Notes: a model not told the origin generated them from the letters alone. Shown: positions 38,386 to 48,462, counted from the stretch's first letter. The stretch: DNA of 64,000 nt from JAIVJM01 sp963816985 (GCA_963816985.1 CAWFMF010000004.1:4278001-4342000); one strand, 5' to 3'. Program-made: numbers and translations.

Positions 38386-41187
38386 TCAGACGATTCGATT
38401 TTTCAGGTTGAGCAAAAGTTGCCGCGCCTCTTCCGCCGAGAGGGTTTCTACATCATGCGCGCGAAGCTCGTCAAGGAGGCTCTCGTTTACCGAATCGAAG
38501 AGCGTCACCTGCGCCGCCAAAGCGCGCCGCCCGGCCCGCGCCGCCGCCCTCCCTAAGGGGTCGCCGTTCCGCGCGGGCGAAATGTTTTCCGCGCTCAAGG
38601 CTCCAGCCGCCGCCGCCCCGCCCGCCGCGTTCTCCTCGGCGAAAACGTCCAGCTCATATTTTTCCAGCCTCGACAGAACGTCCCGCGCGCGCGCCAGCAC
38701 CGGCGGCGGGAGCCCCGCGAGACGCGCCACCTCGATGCCGTAAGATTTTGAAGCGCGCCCGCGTTCCAGACGATAAAGGAAGATGACTTCGCCCTCGCGC
38801 TCGGCGACGCGAATCTGGTAGTTCTGCGCGCCGGGCAGACGTTCGGCCAGCTCGGTCAACTCGTGATAGTGGGTGGCGAAGAGCGTCTTCGCGGCGTGCT
38901 CGGCGGAGTCGTGGAGGTGTTCGGCCACGGCCCAGGCGATGGAGAGCCCGTCGAAGGTCGCCGTCCCCCGGCCTATCTCGTCGAGGATGACGAGCGAGCG
39001 CGGGCTGGCGTTGTGGAGGATGGCGGCGGTCTCGGTCATCTCGACCATGAAGGTCGAGCGCCCGCGCGAGAGGTCGTCCGAAGCGCCGACGCGCGTCCAG
39101 ATGCGGTCGAGCACGGGCAGACGCGCGCGCTCCGCCGGGACGAACGAGCCCATCTGCGCCATCAAGGCGATGAGCGCCGTCTGTCGGAGGATCGTGCTCT
39201 TGCCGCCCATGTTCGGGCCGGTGATGATGAGCAGCCGCTCCGTCGAGTTGTTCATGTAGAGGTCGTTCGGGACGAACTGCGTCTCGCCGATGGCCTCGAT
39301 GACGGGATGACGACCGGCGACTATCTCAAGCTCGTCGCCGTCGTGCAGGACGGGGCGTTGGTAACGCCTGCGGACGGCAATCTCGGAGAGCGCGGCGAGC
39401 ACGTCGAGGACGGAGAGCGCGCGGGCCGTCGCCTGCAAACGCTTCGTCTCCTGCGCGACGCGCGTGCGAATCTCCGTGAAGATGCGCGTCTCGATTTCGA
39501 GGATGCGCCCCTCGGCTCCGAGCACTTTCTGCTCCCACTCCTTCAACTCCGGCGTCGTGTAGCGTTCGGCGTTCGAGAGCGTCTGCCGCCGCTCGTAATC
39601 CGTGGGGACGCGCGCCGCGTTCGCCTTCGAGACTTCGATGAAGTAGCCGAAGACGTTGTTGAAGCGGACGCGCAGGGAAGAGATGCCCGAACGCGCACGC
39701 TCGCGCGACTCGATGGCGACGATGGTCTGCTTGGCGTCGCGGCTTACGGAGCGCAGGTCGTCCAACTCTTCGTCGAAGCCTTCGCGGACGACGCCTCCGT
39801 CCGAAAAATTTATGGGCGGCTCGTCGCAGATAGATTCGTTGATGAGCGAGCGCACGTCCGCCAACTCGTCCGCACTCTCGCGCAGGACTTGGAGCAGCGA
39901 CGCCGCCGAGTCCGATAACGCCCGGCGGATGTCGGGGACTTGATCCAGAGAGCGGCGCAGAGCGCAGAGGTCGCGCGGCGTGGCCGTGCCCATGTTGATG
40001 CGGCCCGTCAGGCGTTCGAGGTCGGAGACTTCACGAAGCAGTGTGCGCAGGCGGTCGCGCTTGAGCTGCGAGGTGTGCAGGTCCTCGATGGCCGCGTGCC
40101 GCGCTTCAATCTCGCCGCGCCGGATTGATGGCCTGAGCACCCAAGAGCGGAGGAGTCGCGCGCCCATCCCCGTGACGGTCGCGTCGAGCACGCCGAGGAG
40201 TGTCGCGCCCCGGCCCGCGCCGCCCTGCGACTCCGTGAGTTCGAGGTTGCGGCAGGTCACGGCGTCGAGGACGAGGTGGTCGTGCGTCTCGAAGAAGTTG
40301 ATGTCGGTGACGTGCGCGGCGGCTGCCCTCTGCGTCTCGCGCGCGTAGCGGAGGCACGCCCCGGCGGCGCTCACGGCGTCGGTCTTGCCGCTCAGGCCGT
40401 AGCCTTCGAGCGTGCGGACGCCGAACTGTTCGAGCAGCATTGTGGCGCACGAGAGCGGCTCCCAGAGCCAGTCGTCGAGCGGCGTCAAGGCGAACTGCGC
40501 GTCGCCGCGAGCGGCGGCGTGTTCGGCGGGGGTGATGCGCGCGAGCGGCGCGCGGTCTTCCTCGGCGCGTGTCTTCAGAGGGAGCGGCGCGGTGTGCGGC
40601 CCCGTCCCCGCGTAAGAATCTTTGACGAGGAGGGCCAGAGATTCGGGGAAGAGCAGCTCGCGCGGCGCGTAGGATTCGATGTCGGCGCGGACGCGCGCCC
40701 AGGCGTCGGGGCCGGTCTCTTCGGTGGCGCAGAACTCTCCGGTCGAGAGGTCGAGGAAGGCCGCCGCGAAGGTGTCGCCCGCGCCGCAGACGGCTGCGAG
40801 GTAGACGGTCTCACCGGCTTCGACGAAGTTCGGGTCAAACGCCGTCCCCGGCGTGATGACGCGGACGACCTCGCGGCGGACGAGCTTCTTGGCCTTCGAG
40901 GGGTCTTCGGTCTGCTCGCAGATGGCGACGCGGTAGCCTTTGCGGATGAGACGCGCGACGTAGCCCGCGACCGAGTGGTGCGGCACTCCGCACATCGGGA
41001 TGGGCGTGCCGCGCTCCTTGTGGCGCGCGGTGAGCGTAATCTCCAACTCGCGTGCGCCCGTCACGGCGTCGTCGAAGAAGAGTTCGTAGAAGTCTCCGAG
41101 GCGGAAGAAGAGGAGCGTGCCCGGATGCTGCCGCTTCAACTCCTGATACTGCCGCAGCATGGGCGTGAGTGGCGCGTTCGTCGTCAT
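38386..41187 (-). CDS. mutS: DNA mismatch repair protein MutS
   Basis: The 933-residue product starts at the ATG at 41187; the frame extends 46 codons upstream through non-conserved sequence. It shows the mismatch-binding N-terminus (FFRLGDFYELFFDDA), the connector, lever and clamp regions, Walker A GPNMGGKST, Walker B-type LDEIGRGTATFDG and the DNA-binding dimer region. MutS recognises mispairs and small loops and recruits MutL. It is slightly longer than typical (about 850-880) because of an Ala-rich C-terminal linker. Ribosome-binding site is weak. Confidence 0.95.
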   Translation of the reverse strand: MTTNAPLTPMLRQYQELKRQHPGTLLFFRLGDFYELFFDDAVTGARELEITLTARHKERGTPIPMCGVPHHSVAGYVARLIRKGYRVAICEQTEDPSKAKKLVRREVVRVITPGTAFDPNFVEAGETVYLAAVCGAGDTFAAAFLDLSTGEFCATEETGPDAWARVRADIESYAPRELLFPESLALLVKDSYAGTGPHTAPLPLKTRAEEDRAPLARITPAEHAAARGDAQFALTPLDDWLWEPLSCATMLLEQFGVRTLEGYGLSGKTDAVSAAGACLRYARETQRAAAAHVTDINFFETHDHLVLDAVTCRNLELTESQGGAGRGATLLGVLDATVTGMGARLLRSWVLRPSIRRGEIEARHAAIEDLHTSQLKRDRLRTLLREVSDLERLTGRINMGTATPRDLCALRRSLDQVPDIRRALSDSAASLLQVLRESADELADVRSLINESICDEPPINFSDGGVVREGFDEELDDLRSVSRDAKQTIVAIESRERARSGISSLRVRFNNVFGYFIEVSKANAARVPTDYERRQTLSNAERYTTPELKEWEQKVLGAEGRILEIETRIFTEIRTRVAQETKRLQATARALSVLDVLAALSEIAVRRRYQRPVLHDGDELEIVAGRHPVIEAIGETQFVPNDLYMNNSTERLLIITGPNMGGKSTILRQTALIALMAQMGSFVPAERARLPVLDRIWTRVGASDDLSRGRSTFMVEMTETAAILHNASPRSLVILDEIGRGTATFDGLSIAWAVAEHLHDSAEHAAKTLFATHYHELTELAERLPGAQNYQIRVAEREGEVIFLYRLERGRASKSYGIEVARLAGLPPPVLARARDVLSRLEKYELDVFAEENAAGGAAAAGALSAENISPARNGDPLGRAAARAGRRALAAQVTLFDSVNESLLDELRAHDVETLSAEEARQLLLNLKNRIV

Positions 41188-41288
41188 GGAAGCTTTGGCC
41201 GAGCCCGCGCGAGGCGGAAAATCTTTGCGCGCGGGTTGCGGGACAAAACTAACACAGACGGAACGGAAAGGCACATTCTCGCAGGATG

Positions 41289-41386
41289 TCAGAACCGGGA
41301 GCGGTAGCGACCGGGTATCCCTCACACACTGTCCGACTTGGGTGTTGATGAAAGTCGCACCCGGTCGCTACCGCTCCCGGTTCTGA
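41289..41386. repeat. Palindromic intergenic element (28-bp perfect arms)
   Basis: The arm at 41289-41316 (containing agaaccgggagcggtagc) is exactly inverted at 41359-41386. It ends two bases from the stop of the DUF4139 gene and lies upstream of mutS, on the outlet side of that gene. The right arm and its flank (about 54 bp from 41334) are nearly identical to 43831-43884. Confidence 0.85.
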
Positions 41387-41387
41387 T

Positions 41388-43568
41388 TCAGAGGTTTCTT
41401 TCGAGGGCGAGTCCTCGGACGGCGGCGTCGAGTTCGGCGAGGAGGCGCGAGCGTTCTTCCTGAAGCTTGCGCTTCTCGGCGAGCAGTTGTTCGAGACGCG
41501 TCTCCTGCTCGCCGGCCTTCTGGACGTAGCGCGCGATGAGCTGGCGGGCCTCCGCCGTGTCGTTGAGCGCCTTGATGTTCTCGCGCAGGCGCTCCTGGTC
41601 TTCGCCTATTTCTTTGGCCTCGCGCTCGATGGCGGAGAGGCGCGAGTCGGCGTCGGAGAGGCGCGCTTTGATTCCGACGAGCTTCTCAAGTTCGGCGCGG
41701 CTCGAAGCGTCCACGTAGTTGCGCGAGACGAAGAGCGCGAGGTCTTTCGACGAAAGATTGTTGAGGGCGTAGGTGTCCATCAAGGCGCGCTGCTCGGCGA
41801 CCTGCAATTCGGCGCTCCCGCGCGGGGCCAGCTCGACGCGGAAGCGGTAGGTGTTCTGCGTCTTCTCGAATGGCGGCGGCGCATCTTTGGAGAGCTTCCA
41901 GCCTTCGCGTAGAGGGTGCTCGACGAAGACGACGCGGGGGCGGTCGGTCTGGTTCGTGAGGACGTAGGTCTTGCGCTCCGACTCGTAGAAGTGCGCCTGA
42001 AAGACGCCGTTGAGAATGCGGACGAGGAAGACGGGCTCTCGGCCCGCCTTCGAGCGCGTGTTGACGAGCGTCGCGAGGTCGAGGGCGAAGGAGATGAAGC
42101 GGTCTTCGCCGGGCTTGAGACGTTCGAGCAGAGCCTCGCCCGCGTAGGCGTCGCCCTCGATGACGGTCAGGCTCCCGTCCTCAAGCGTGAGCGCCGAAGT
42201 GTTCTTCAGCAGGAGCCCGCTCATCGGGCGGTCTTTGCGCGCCGCCTCGTTGTAGATGGAGACGCGCTCGCCCTCCATGCGCGTCTGCAAAATCGGGATG
42301 AGCGCCGAGCGGTTGCGGTTGACCGTCACGGGCTGCTCGACGCTGTACTCGAAGAGGTCGCCCAACTCGTTCCCCTTGGCGGCGGCCTCGACGCCGGAGT
42401 CGCCGCCCGTTATGGCGTCACTCAGAGTCGTGACGGCCCCTTCGACCGAAGAGTAGTTAGCCGAGGCGTTGACGATCTCGCTGGCCCCGCCGCCTCCGCC
42501 CGGCCCGCCCCCTCCATCATTCCTGTCGCCCCCGCCCGTGTTCCCGCCTCTGCCAATCCCGATGCCCATCCCGCTTGCGGGCTCGTAGACCTGCGGGTCG
42601 AGGTTCAGGTCTTCGGGGATGGGGATGACGGGGCGGTAGCGGTAGAGCGGCTGCTGGATGGGCTGGATGAAGGAGACGGGCGTGCCCGAAACCATCGAGA
42701 GTTTGACTTGCGTCCAGTCCTCCTCGCCGACGTTATCCACGATGGCCCACCCTTGAAAGAAGGGCTTGCCCGTCGAGTCGAGGACGACGCGGTAGGTCGT
42801 CTTCCAGATGGGCGCGGCGACGGTGTAGCTGACGACCATCTCGCGCGCGCCCTCGCCGTCGGAGGTGACGACGATGGTCTTGGCGTCGCGGCGGCGTGCG
42901 GAGGCGGTCGCGTCGGCGAACTGCCGGAGGTCTCGGCGCGCGCCTTCGTCGAGGACGCGGACGGAGCGCACGTCTGAGAGGTCGAAGGCGCTGATCTCGC
43001 CCGCCTCGCTCGTGATGACGAGCTGGTGCGAGACGTGGGGCGGCTTGTTGGCGTCGAGCTGCGCGCGGCGCTCCTCGACGGTGAGGATCGAGCCCGTGGC
43101 CGTGCCCTTCGCGGTGCTGACGAAGACGCGCGCGCCCTGCAACTGCTTCAAGACTCCGGCCAGTCCACCTTCCGCCTCCTCGCCCGACTTCGTCCCGGCC
43201 TCGATGGAGAAGGGAATCTCGGCGAGGCGAGCCGAAGGCGGGGCCGAAGAGTTGTAGCTCACCGCGCCGATGCGCCCGCGACCGAGGTCGAGCACGACCA
43301 TTGACTTCAGAACGTCGTCCACCTGCGACTGCTTGAAGGCGAGGCTGATCTCGGCGTGACCCTCGACGCGCCCGCGCCGCTCGAAATACGCCACGCCGTT
43401 GCTGTAGAGAATGACGCGCCTGATGGGCAGAGTCTGTCCGGGCGGGTCTGTGCTCGCGCCTTCGACGGCGGCGGCGCGCGAGACTTGGCGCGCGGGTGCG
43501 CGGCGCGTCTGCGAGAGGGCGGGCGTGTATAAAAAGAGGAGCGTCAAGGCGACGGCGGTGAGCTTCAT
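41388..43568 (-). CDS. Exported DUF4139-domain protein
   Basis: The 726-residue product has a signal peptide (about 1-20), an N-terminal beta-rich region with RRVILYSNGVAYFERRG, a central DUF4139 region (about 230-600) with SYTVAAPIWKTTYRVVLD and GWAIVDNVGEEDW, a Gly-rich insert (about 340-375) and a C-terminal coiled coil (about 640-715). Family members are secreted or periplasmic and their function is not established. It is followed by a palindromic element and then mutS. Confidence 0.85.
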   Translation of the reverse strand: MKLTAVALTLLFLYTPALSQTRRAPARQVSRAAAVEGASTDPPGQTLPIRRVILYSNGVAYFERRGRVEGHAEISLAFKQSQVDDVLKSMVVLDLGRGRIGAVSYNSSAPPSARLAEIPFSIEAGTKSGEEAEGGLAGVLKQLQGARVFVSTAKGTATGSILTVEERRAQLDANKPPHVSHQLVITSEAGEISAFDLSDVRSVRVLDEGARRDLRQFADATASARRRDAKTIVVTSDGEGAREMVVSYTVAAPIWKTTYRVVLDSTGKPFFQGWAIVDNVGEEDWTQVKLSMVSGTPVSFIQPIQQPLYRYRPVIPIPEDLNLDPQVYEPASGMGIGIGRGGNTGGGDRNDGGGGPGGGGGASEIVNASANYSSVEGAVTTLSDAITGGDSGVEAAAKGNELGDLFEYSVEQPVTVNRNRSALIPILQTRMEGERVSIYNEAARKDRPMSGLLLKNTSALTLEDGSLTVIEGDAYAGEALLERLKPGEDRFISFALDLATLVNTRSKAGREPVFLVRILNGVFQAHFYESERKTYVLTNQTDRPRVVFVEHPLREGWKLSKDAPPPFEKTQNTYRFRVELAPRGSAELQVAEQRALMDTYALNNLSSKDLALFVSRNYVDASSRAELEKLVGIKARLSDADSRLSAIEREAKEIGEDQERLRENIKALNDTAEARQLIARYVQKAGEQETRLEQLLAEKRKLQEERSRLLAELDAAVRGLALERNL

Positions 43569-43749
43569 CTATGGGCCTCCTGAAATGGGTGTCGTGGGCA
43601 CGCTTACAGACGATAAACGCCGGCACGCCCCGGAACACATAGACACCGAGTTGTGGATTTTGTTGGCGGGGAGACGTTCGCCGAAGCTGTTGACAGCACT
43701 CTGATGCGCGGATTATTCGTCGAGGCGAAGGGTAGGCGGGATTTTTTTG

Positions 43750-43884
43750 TCAGAACCGGGAGCGGTAGCGACCGGGTATTCTGTTGTCGGAACCGGGAGC
43801 GGTAGCGACCGGGTGTTGTTCAGTCGTCATCCGACTTGAGCGTTGACGAGAGCCGCACCCGGTCGCTACCGCTCCCGGTTCTGA
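43750..43884. repeat. Palindromic intergenic element with doubled left arm
   Basis: Two direct copies of the 28-bp arm (43750-43777 and 43787-43814, the second with one difference) face one inverted copy at 43857-43884. The element ends 9 bp from the pfkA stop. It is a partly duplicated relative of the element at 41289. Confidence 0.85.
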
Positions 43885-43893
43885 GATGCCTTT

Positions 43894-44943
<1,050 letters not shown>

Positions 44944-44975
44944 GAATGAAAAACACCTAACCCGAGGTCGCTGAT

Positions 44976-45005
44976 TTGATTTGCGGGAAATTCAGAACCT
45001 ATAAT
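44976..45005 (+). promoter_or_regulatory. Strong promoter for tsaB-rimI
   Basis: TTGATT at 44976-44981 and a perfect TATAAT at 45000-45005 are separated by 18 bp. Transcription would begin near 45012, leaving a leader of only about 11 nt before the ATG at 45023 and no obvious ribosome-binding site. Confidence 0.65.
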
Positions 45006-45022
45006 CAGCGACAAAACGCGGC

Positions 45023-45871
45023 ATGTCAAACAGTGCAGATTTTCAAACAACGGAGCAGCAGCGGGAGGCGGCGGGCGACTCGACGGAGAGGCGCGCCGGG
45101 GCGGGGCCGCTCCTTCTGTGCCTGGACACGGCCACGGAGAAGCGGAGCGCCGCCGTCTTCCGTGGCCGGACGCAGCTCGCCCTCGTCTCGAATGATTTGC
45201 GCGCCGGGGGGGCTTCGAGCGTGCTGCGCGACGTGGACGAAGCGCTGCGCGCCGCCGGAGTCCCCTTGCGCGAGATAGAGCTTTTCGCGGCCTGCACGGG
45301 GCCGGGGAGTTTTACGGGCTTGCGTTCGGGCCTTGCGACCGTCAAGGCCCTCTCGCAGACGCCGCGCCGTCCAGTCGTCGGCGTGCCCACGCTCCACGCG
45401 GTCGCGCTCCAAGCGGGCACGTCAGCTCGCCTCTACGCCCTGCTCCCGGCGGGGCGCGGCGAGGTCTTCGCGCAACTATTAAGTGTCGGTGAAGACGGGC
45501 GCGTCAGTGAGCTTGAAGAGCCGCTCCACGTTCCGCCTTCCAGACTTCTGGAGAGGGCGAGAGCTTTGGGCGGCGGCCTGAAATGGGCAGGGAGCGGCGC
45601 TTTCAAATACCTCGGACAGATTGAGGAGGCGGCGAGGGAAGCCGGGCTCTCCTTCGTGCAAGACGACGTGCGGGACGACGGCGGGCGCGCACCGGCGCAA
45701 GCAGACGAGTGGGTCTTCACGCAGACGCACGAAGTCCTCGCGCCGTCCGTCGCCGCGCTGGCCCTCTCCCACTTCCTTGAAGGACGGGCCGCGAGCGCCG
45801 AACATCTGCGGGCGATCTACGTCCGCCCTTCCGACGCGGAGCTGAACGAGCGATGTCACGAGCAGGGGTAG
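45023..45871 (+). CDS. tsaB: tRNA threonylcarbamoyladenosine biosynthesis protein TsaB
   Basis: The 282-residue product has the ASKHA-fold TsaB motifs LLLCLDTATEKRSAAVF (about 30-46) and FAACTGPGSFTGLRSGLATVKAL (shown positions about 91-113). TsaB partners TsaD and TsaE in transferring threonylcarbamoyl to A37 of tRNA. The first 28 residues are non-conserved, so a later start may be used. It overlaps rimI by 19 bp, the common tsaB-rimI pairing. Confidence 0.92.
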   Translation: MSNSADFQTTEQQREAAGDSTERRAGAGPLLLCLDTATEKRSAAVFRGRTQLALVSNDLRAGGASSVLRDVDEALRAAGVPLREIELFAACTGPGSFTGLRSGLATVKALSQTPRRPVVGVPTLHAVALQAGTSARLYALLPAGRGEVFAQLLSVGEDGRVSELEEPLHVPPSRLLERARALGGGLKWAGSGAFKYLGQIEEAAREAGLSFVQDDVRDDGGRAPAQADEWVFTQTHEVLAPSVAALALSHFLEGRAASAEHLRAIYVRPSDAELNERCHEQG

Positions 45872-46362
45872 TCTACACGGGCGAAGGCGAGGGCTTCGTC
45901 ATCTCGCCGATGACGGAACACGACCTTTTGGAGGTCGTGGAGATAGAGGAGACGTGCGGCCTCAGCCTCTGGGGCTGGGACGCATACCGCACCGAGTTGG
46001 AGAGGCCCGAATCCGTCATGCTCGTCGCGCGCCCCTCAGCGCAGGGCTTCACGGAAGCGAAGCGCGTGAGCGGCTTCGTCGCCGCGCGCGTCAACGCCTC
46101 GGAACTCCACATCAACAACATCGGCGTCCGGGAGGAGTCGCGGCGGCGCGGGCTCGGCAAAGTCCTGCTCGGCCTCGCGCTCGACTTCGGCGAGAAGTCT
46201 GGGGCCGAGGCGGCCATCCTCGAAGTGCGCGCGGGCAACCGCGCGGCGCAGTACCTCTACGCCGGTCTGGGCTTCGCGCTCGCGGGCCGGAGGCCGAATT
46301 ATTACCGCCAGCCCGCCGAGGACGCGCTGGTCATGAAGAGGCGGCTCGGCGTTGGGGCTTGA
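45853..46362 (+). CDS. rimI: Ribosomal protein S18-alanine N-acetyltransferase RimI-like
   Basis: The 169-residue GNAT-fold product has the acetyl-CoA-binding motif EESRRRGLGKVLL (about 94-106), then ILEVRAGNRAAQYLYAGLGF, the RimI hallmark, and NYYRQPAEDALVMKR. In this family it acetylates the N-terminus of ribosomal protein S18. The start lies 19 bp inside tsaB. The first 15 residues may be non-native if a later start is used. Confidence 0.88.
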   Translation: MSRAGVVYTGEGEGFVISPMTEHDLLEVVEIEETCGLSLWGWDAYRTELERPESVMLVARPSAQGFTEAKRVSGFVAARVNASELHINNIGVREESRRRGLGKVLLGLALDFGEKSGAEAAILEVRAGNRAAQYLYAGLGFALAGRRPNYYRQPAEDALVMKRRLGVGA

Positions 46363-46388
46363 TTCACCCCTCGCACTTGGGCTAACAT
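46359..46388 (+). promoter_or_regulatory. Candidate promoter of the YdcH-like gene
   Basis: TTGATT at 46359-46364 and TAACAT at 46383-46388 are separated by 18 bp, starting at the rimI stop codon. Confidence 0.4.
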
Positions 46389-46487
46389 TTTTCCCGCACA
46401 CACATTTCGAACGCGCGGTCGCGACGGACGAGCGCGCAGGTTCCAATACACCATCCGACGAGCGCATCCGAAAGGAGATTATCCGGC

Positions 46488-46730
46488 ATGGACATGACCA
46501 ACGCGGACAGCATCAAGGACGAACTGATTGCGAGCGACCCGGAGTTTCGCGAACTGGCGCGCGAGCACGGGCGCTACGAGGAGCGTCTGAGCGAGCTCTC
46601 TTCGCTCACGTATCCGAGCGACGAGGAGCAGCTCGAAGAGATTACGCTCAAGAAGAAGAAGCTGGCCGTGAAAGATCAGATGCACGCCATCATGTCTCGA
46701 CACCAGAAGGCCGGGAGCGTGACACACTGA
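46488..46730 (+). CDS. YdcH-like small helical protein (DUF465)
   Basis: The 80-residue product is a predicted helical hairpin: DPEFRELAREHGRYEERLSE, a short turn (SLTYPSDEEQ), and LEEITLKKKKLAVKDQMHAIM. This is the DUF465/YdcH pattern; function is unknown. A good ribosome-binding site (aaaggag) lies about 12 nt upstream, and an ATG at 46494 is an alternative start. A GC-rich hairpin lies at about 46775-46809 downstream. Confidence 0.85.
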   Translation: MDMTNADSIKDELIASDPEFRELAREHGRYEERLSELSSLTYPSDEEQLEEITLKKKKLAVKDQMHAIMSRHQKAGSVTH

Positions 46731-46875
46731 CGCCCTCTCCGAGCGGCGGTAAAGATTCTCTGGCGGATTTTTAGACGGGGACGCGTCAAAGGATTTTGCG
46801 CGCCCCCGTTCGTGTTAAAGAGGGGCGGCGCGTGCCCAGACGGCGGCGCCGGAGAGCGAAGGCGGTTCGTAACAC

Positions 46876-47498
46876 ATGGTCAAAGACGGAATCCTCTGGA
46901 TTTTAATCCCGGCGCTCGCCGCGCTCGCGGCTGCGCTCTTCGGGCTGTGGTGGGTCGCCGTCCCCTTTTCCTCCTCGCGGCCTTCATGGCCTACTTCTTC
47001 CGCGACCCGAACCGCACCGTCCCCACGGACGAGACGCTCGTCGTCTCGCCCGCCGACGGGCGCGTCACGCGCATCGAGAAGCTCTCGCCCACAGAGGCGG
47101 GCGCGCCGACGGTCGTCAGCATCTTTCTCTCCCCCTTCGACGTGCACGTCAACCGCTCGCCCATCGCGGGCCGGGTCATAGACAGCGCCTACACGAAGGG
47201 CCGTTTCATGATCGCCACGAAGGACGAGGCGAGCCTCGTCAACGAGCAGAACGCTTTGACGATTGAGGGCGAAAAGATTACGGTCGTCTGCAAGCAGATC
47301 GCGGGCGTGCTCGCGCGCCGGATAGTGTGTTGGAAGAAGCCCGGCGACATGCTCCAGAGGGGCGAGCGCTTCGGCCTCATCAAATTCAGCTCGCGGACTG
47401 ACCTCGTTTTGCCCCCGCAGGTCGAAGTCAGCGTGGCTGTGGGGGACAGGGTGCGCGGGGGCTTGAGCGTCATCGGGAGGATCAAAGATGAAAGTTGA
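46876..47498 (+). CDS. psd: Phosphatidylserine decarboxylase, interrupted by an apparent -1 frameshift
   Basis: The N-terminus is in one frame from 46876 (MVKDGILWILIPALAAL… through WWVAVP) and the rest in another (FLLAAFMAYFFRDPNRTVP…GRIKDES, stop at 47498). The frames join at the run cccctttt (46962-46969); one extra C there would restore a full protein of about 207 residues. The enzyme makes phosphatidylethanolamine and self-cleaves to form a pyruvoyl group. The usual Gly-Ser cleavage pair before Arg reads Ser-Ser (KFSSRTD) here. An internal ATG at 46986 could give a version without the N-terminal helices. It overlaps pssA by 11 bp. Confidence 0.75.
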
Positions 47499-48384
47499 GG
47501 CCGCGCTCGAAGAGCCGACACAGACCGTTGGGCATGACCGCCGCCAGCGCCTGCGCAAAGGGCTCTACCTGCTCCCGTCCGCCTTCACGGCGGCCAACGT
47601 CGGGATGGGCTATTACGCGGTGATGGCTTCGCTCCGTGGGTTCCAGCTGCTCGACGGCGGGGAGGCCGGGATGGCGCAGGCGGTGGCCCACTTCGACAAC
47701 GCGGGCCGCGCCATCGGCTGGGCCATCCTCTTCGACACGCTCGACGGGAGGATCGCGCGCCTCACGAAGACGACGACCGAGATCGGGATTCAGTTCGACT
47801 CCATCGCCGACGTTTTGACCTTCGGCATCGCGCCCGCCGTTCTGGTCTACGCGTGGGGTTACGGCGCGGCCTTCAACGACGGCAGCCCCGCGCACCAGCT
47901 CGGCTGGTTCCTCTCCTTCATGTTCCTGATCTGCGGCGCGTTCCGCCTGGCCCGCTTCAACGTGCAGGCGACGAGGCCGCGCACGCTCGCCGAAGGCACG
48001 GCGAAGGTGGACAAAAAGAATTTCGTCGGGCTCCCGATCCCCGCCGCCGCCGGCCTCATCGCCGCCCTCGTCCATTTCGCGCCGCAGCCCTTAGCCTCTT
48101 ACGAACCGAGAACCTCCGCGTTCTACAGCGGACTCCTCATGGCCCTCATCGCCGTCCTCTCGGCCTTGATGGTGAGCACCATCCGTTATTCGAGCTTCAA
48201 GACGGTGGGCGCGGGGCGGAGGAGCACGACCAAGATGATGCTCATGATCGCCGCCGCGGGGATGCTCATCTGGCTCTACTCGCGCTACTTCCTCCTCATC
48301 ATCGTCGGCTCATACGTCCTCCACGGGATAATCTTCCGCGTGGTCTCCTTCTTCCGCACGCGTTTCCAATCCGTCAAGACGTAA
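47488..48384 (+). CDS. pssA: CDP-diacylglycerol-serine O-phosphatidyltransferase
   Basis: The 298-residue polytopic protein has the CDP-alcohol phosphotransferase signature DGRIARLTKTTTEIGIQFDS followed by IAD (about 91-113), i.e. DG-x2-AR-x8-G-x3-D-x3-D. It makes phosphatidylserine, the substrate of Psd, whose gene it overlaps by 11 bp. About seven hydrophobic helices are visible. The 25 N-terminal residues are polar. An intrinsic terminator follows. Confidence 0.92.
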   Translation: MKVEAALEEPTQTVGHDRRQRLRKGLYLLPSAFTAANVGMGYYAVMASLRGFQLLDGGEAGMAQAVAHFDNAGRAIGWAILFDTLDGRIARLTKTTTEIGIQFDSIADVLTFGIAPAVLVYAWGYGAAFNDGSPAHQLGWFLSFMFLICGAFRLARFNVQATRPRTLAEGTAKVDKKNFVGLPIPAAAGLIAALVHFAPQPLASYEPRTSAFYSGLLMALIAVLSALMVSTIRYSSFKTVGAGRRSTTKMMLMIAAAGMLIWLYSRYFLLIIVGSYVLHGIIFRVVSFFRTRFQSVKT

Positions 48385-48421
48385 ACCTGCAAACCCACTC
48401 GTTGGCGCGTGCGGAAGAGAG

Positions 48422-48454
48422 AAGGGCGTGGGCTGAAAACCCTGACGCCCTTTT
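48422..48454. terminator. Bidirectional terminator between pssA and the propeller gene
   Basis: aagggcgt (48422-48429) pairs with acgccctt (48445-48452), an inner ggg/ccc stem extends it, and TTTT follows on the plus strand. It separates two convergent genes. Confidence 0.7.
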
Positions 48455-48462
48455 AACTTCTT

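Noticed and set aside
41188..41325. N-terminal extension of MutS
   Set aside because: The 46 extra codons are not family-like and run into the palindromic element; the ATG at 41187 begins just before the conserved region.
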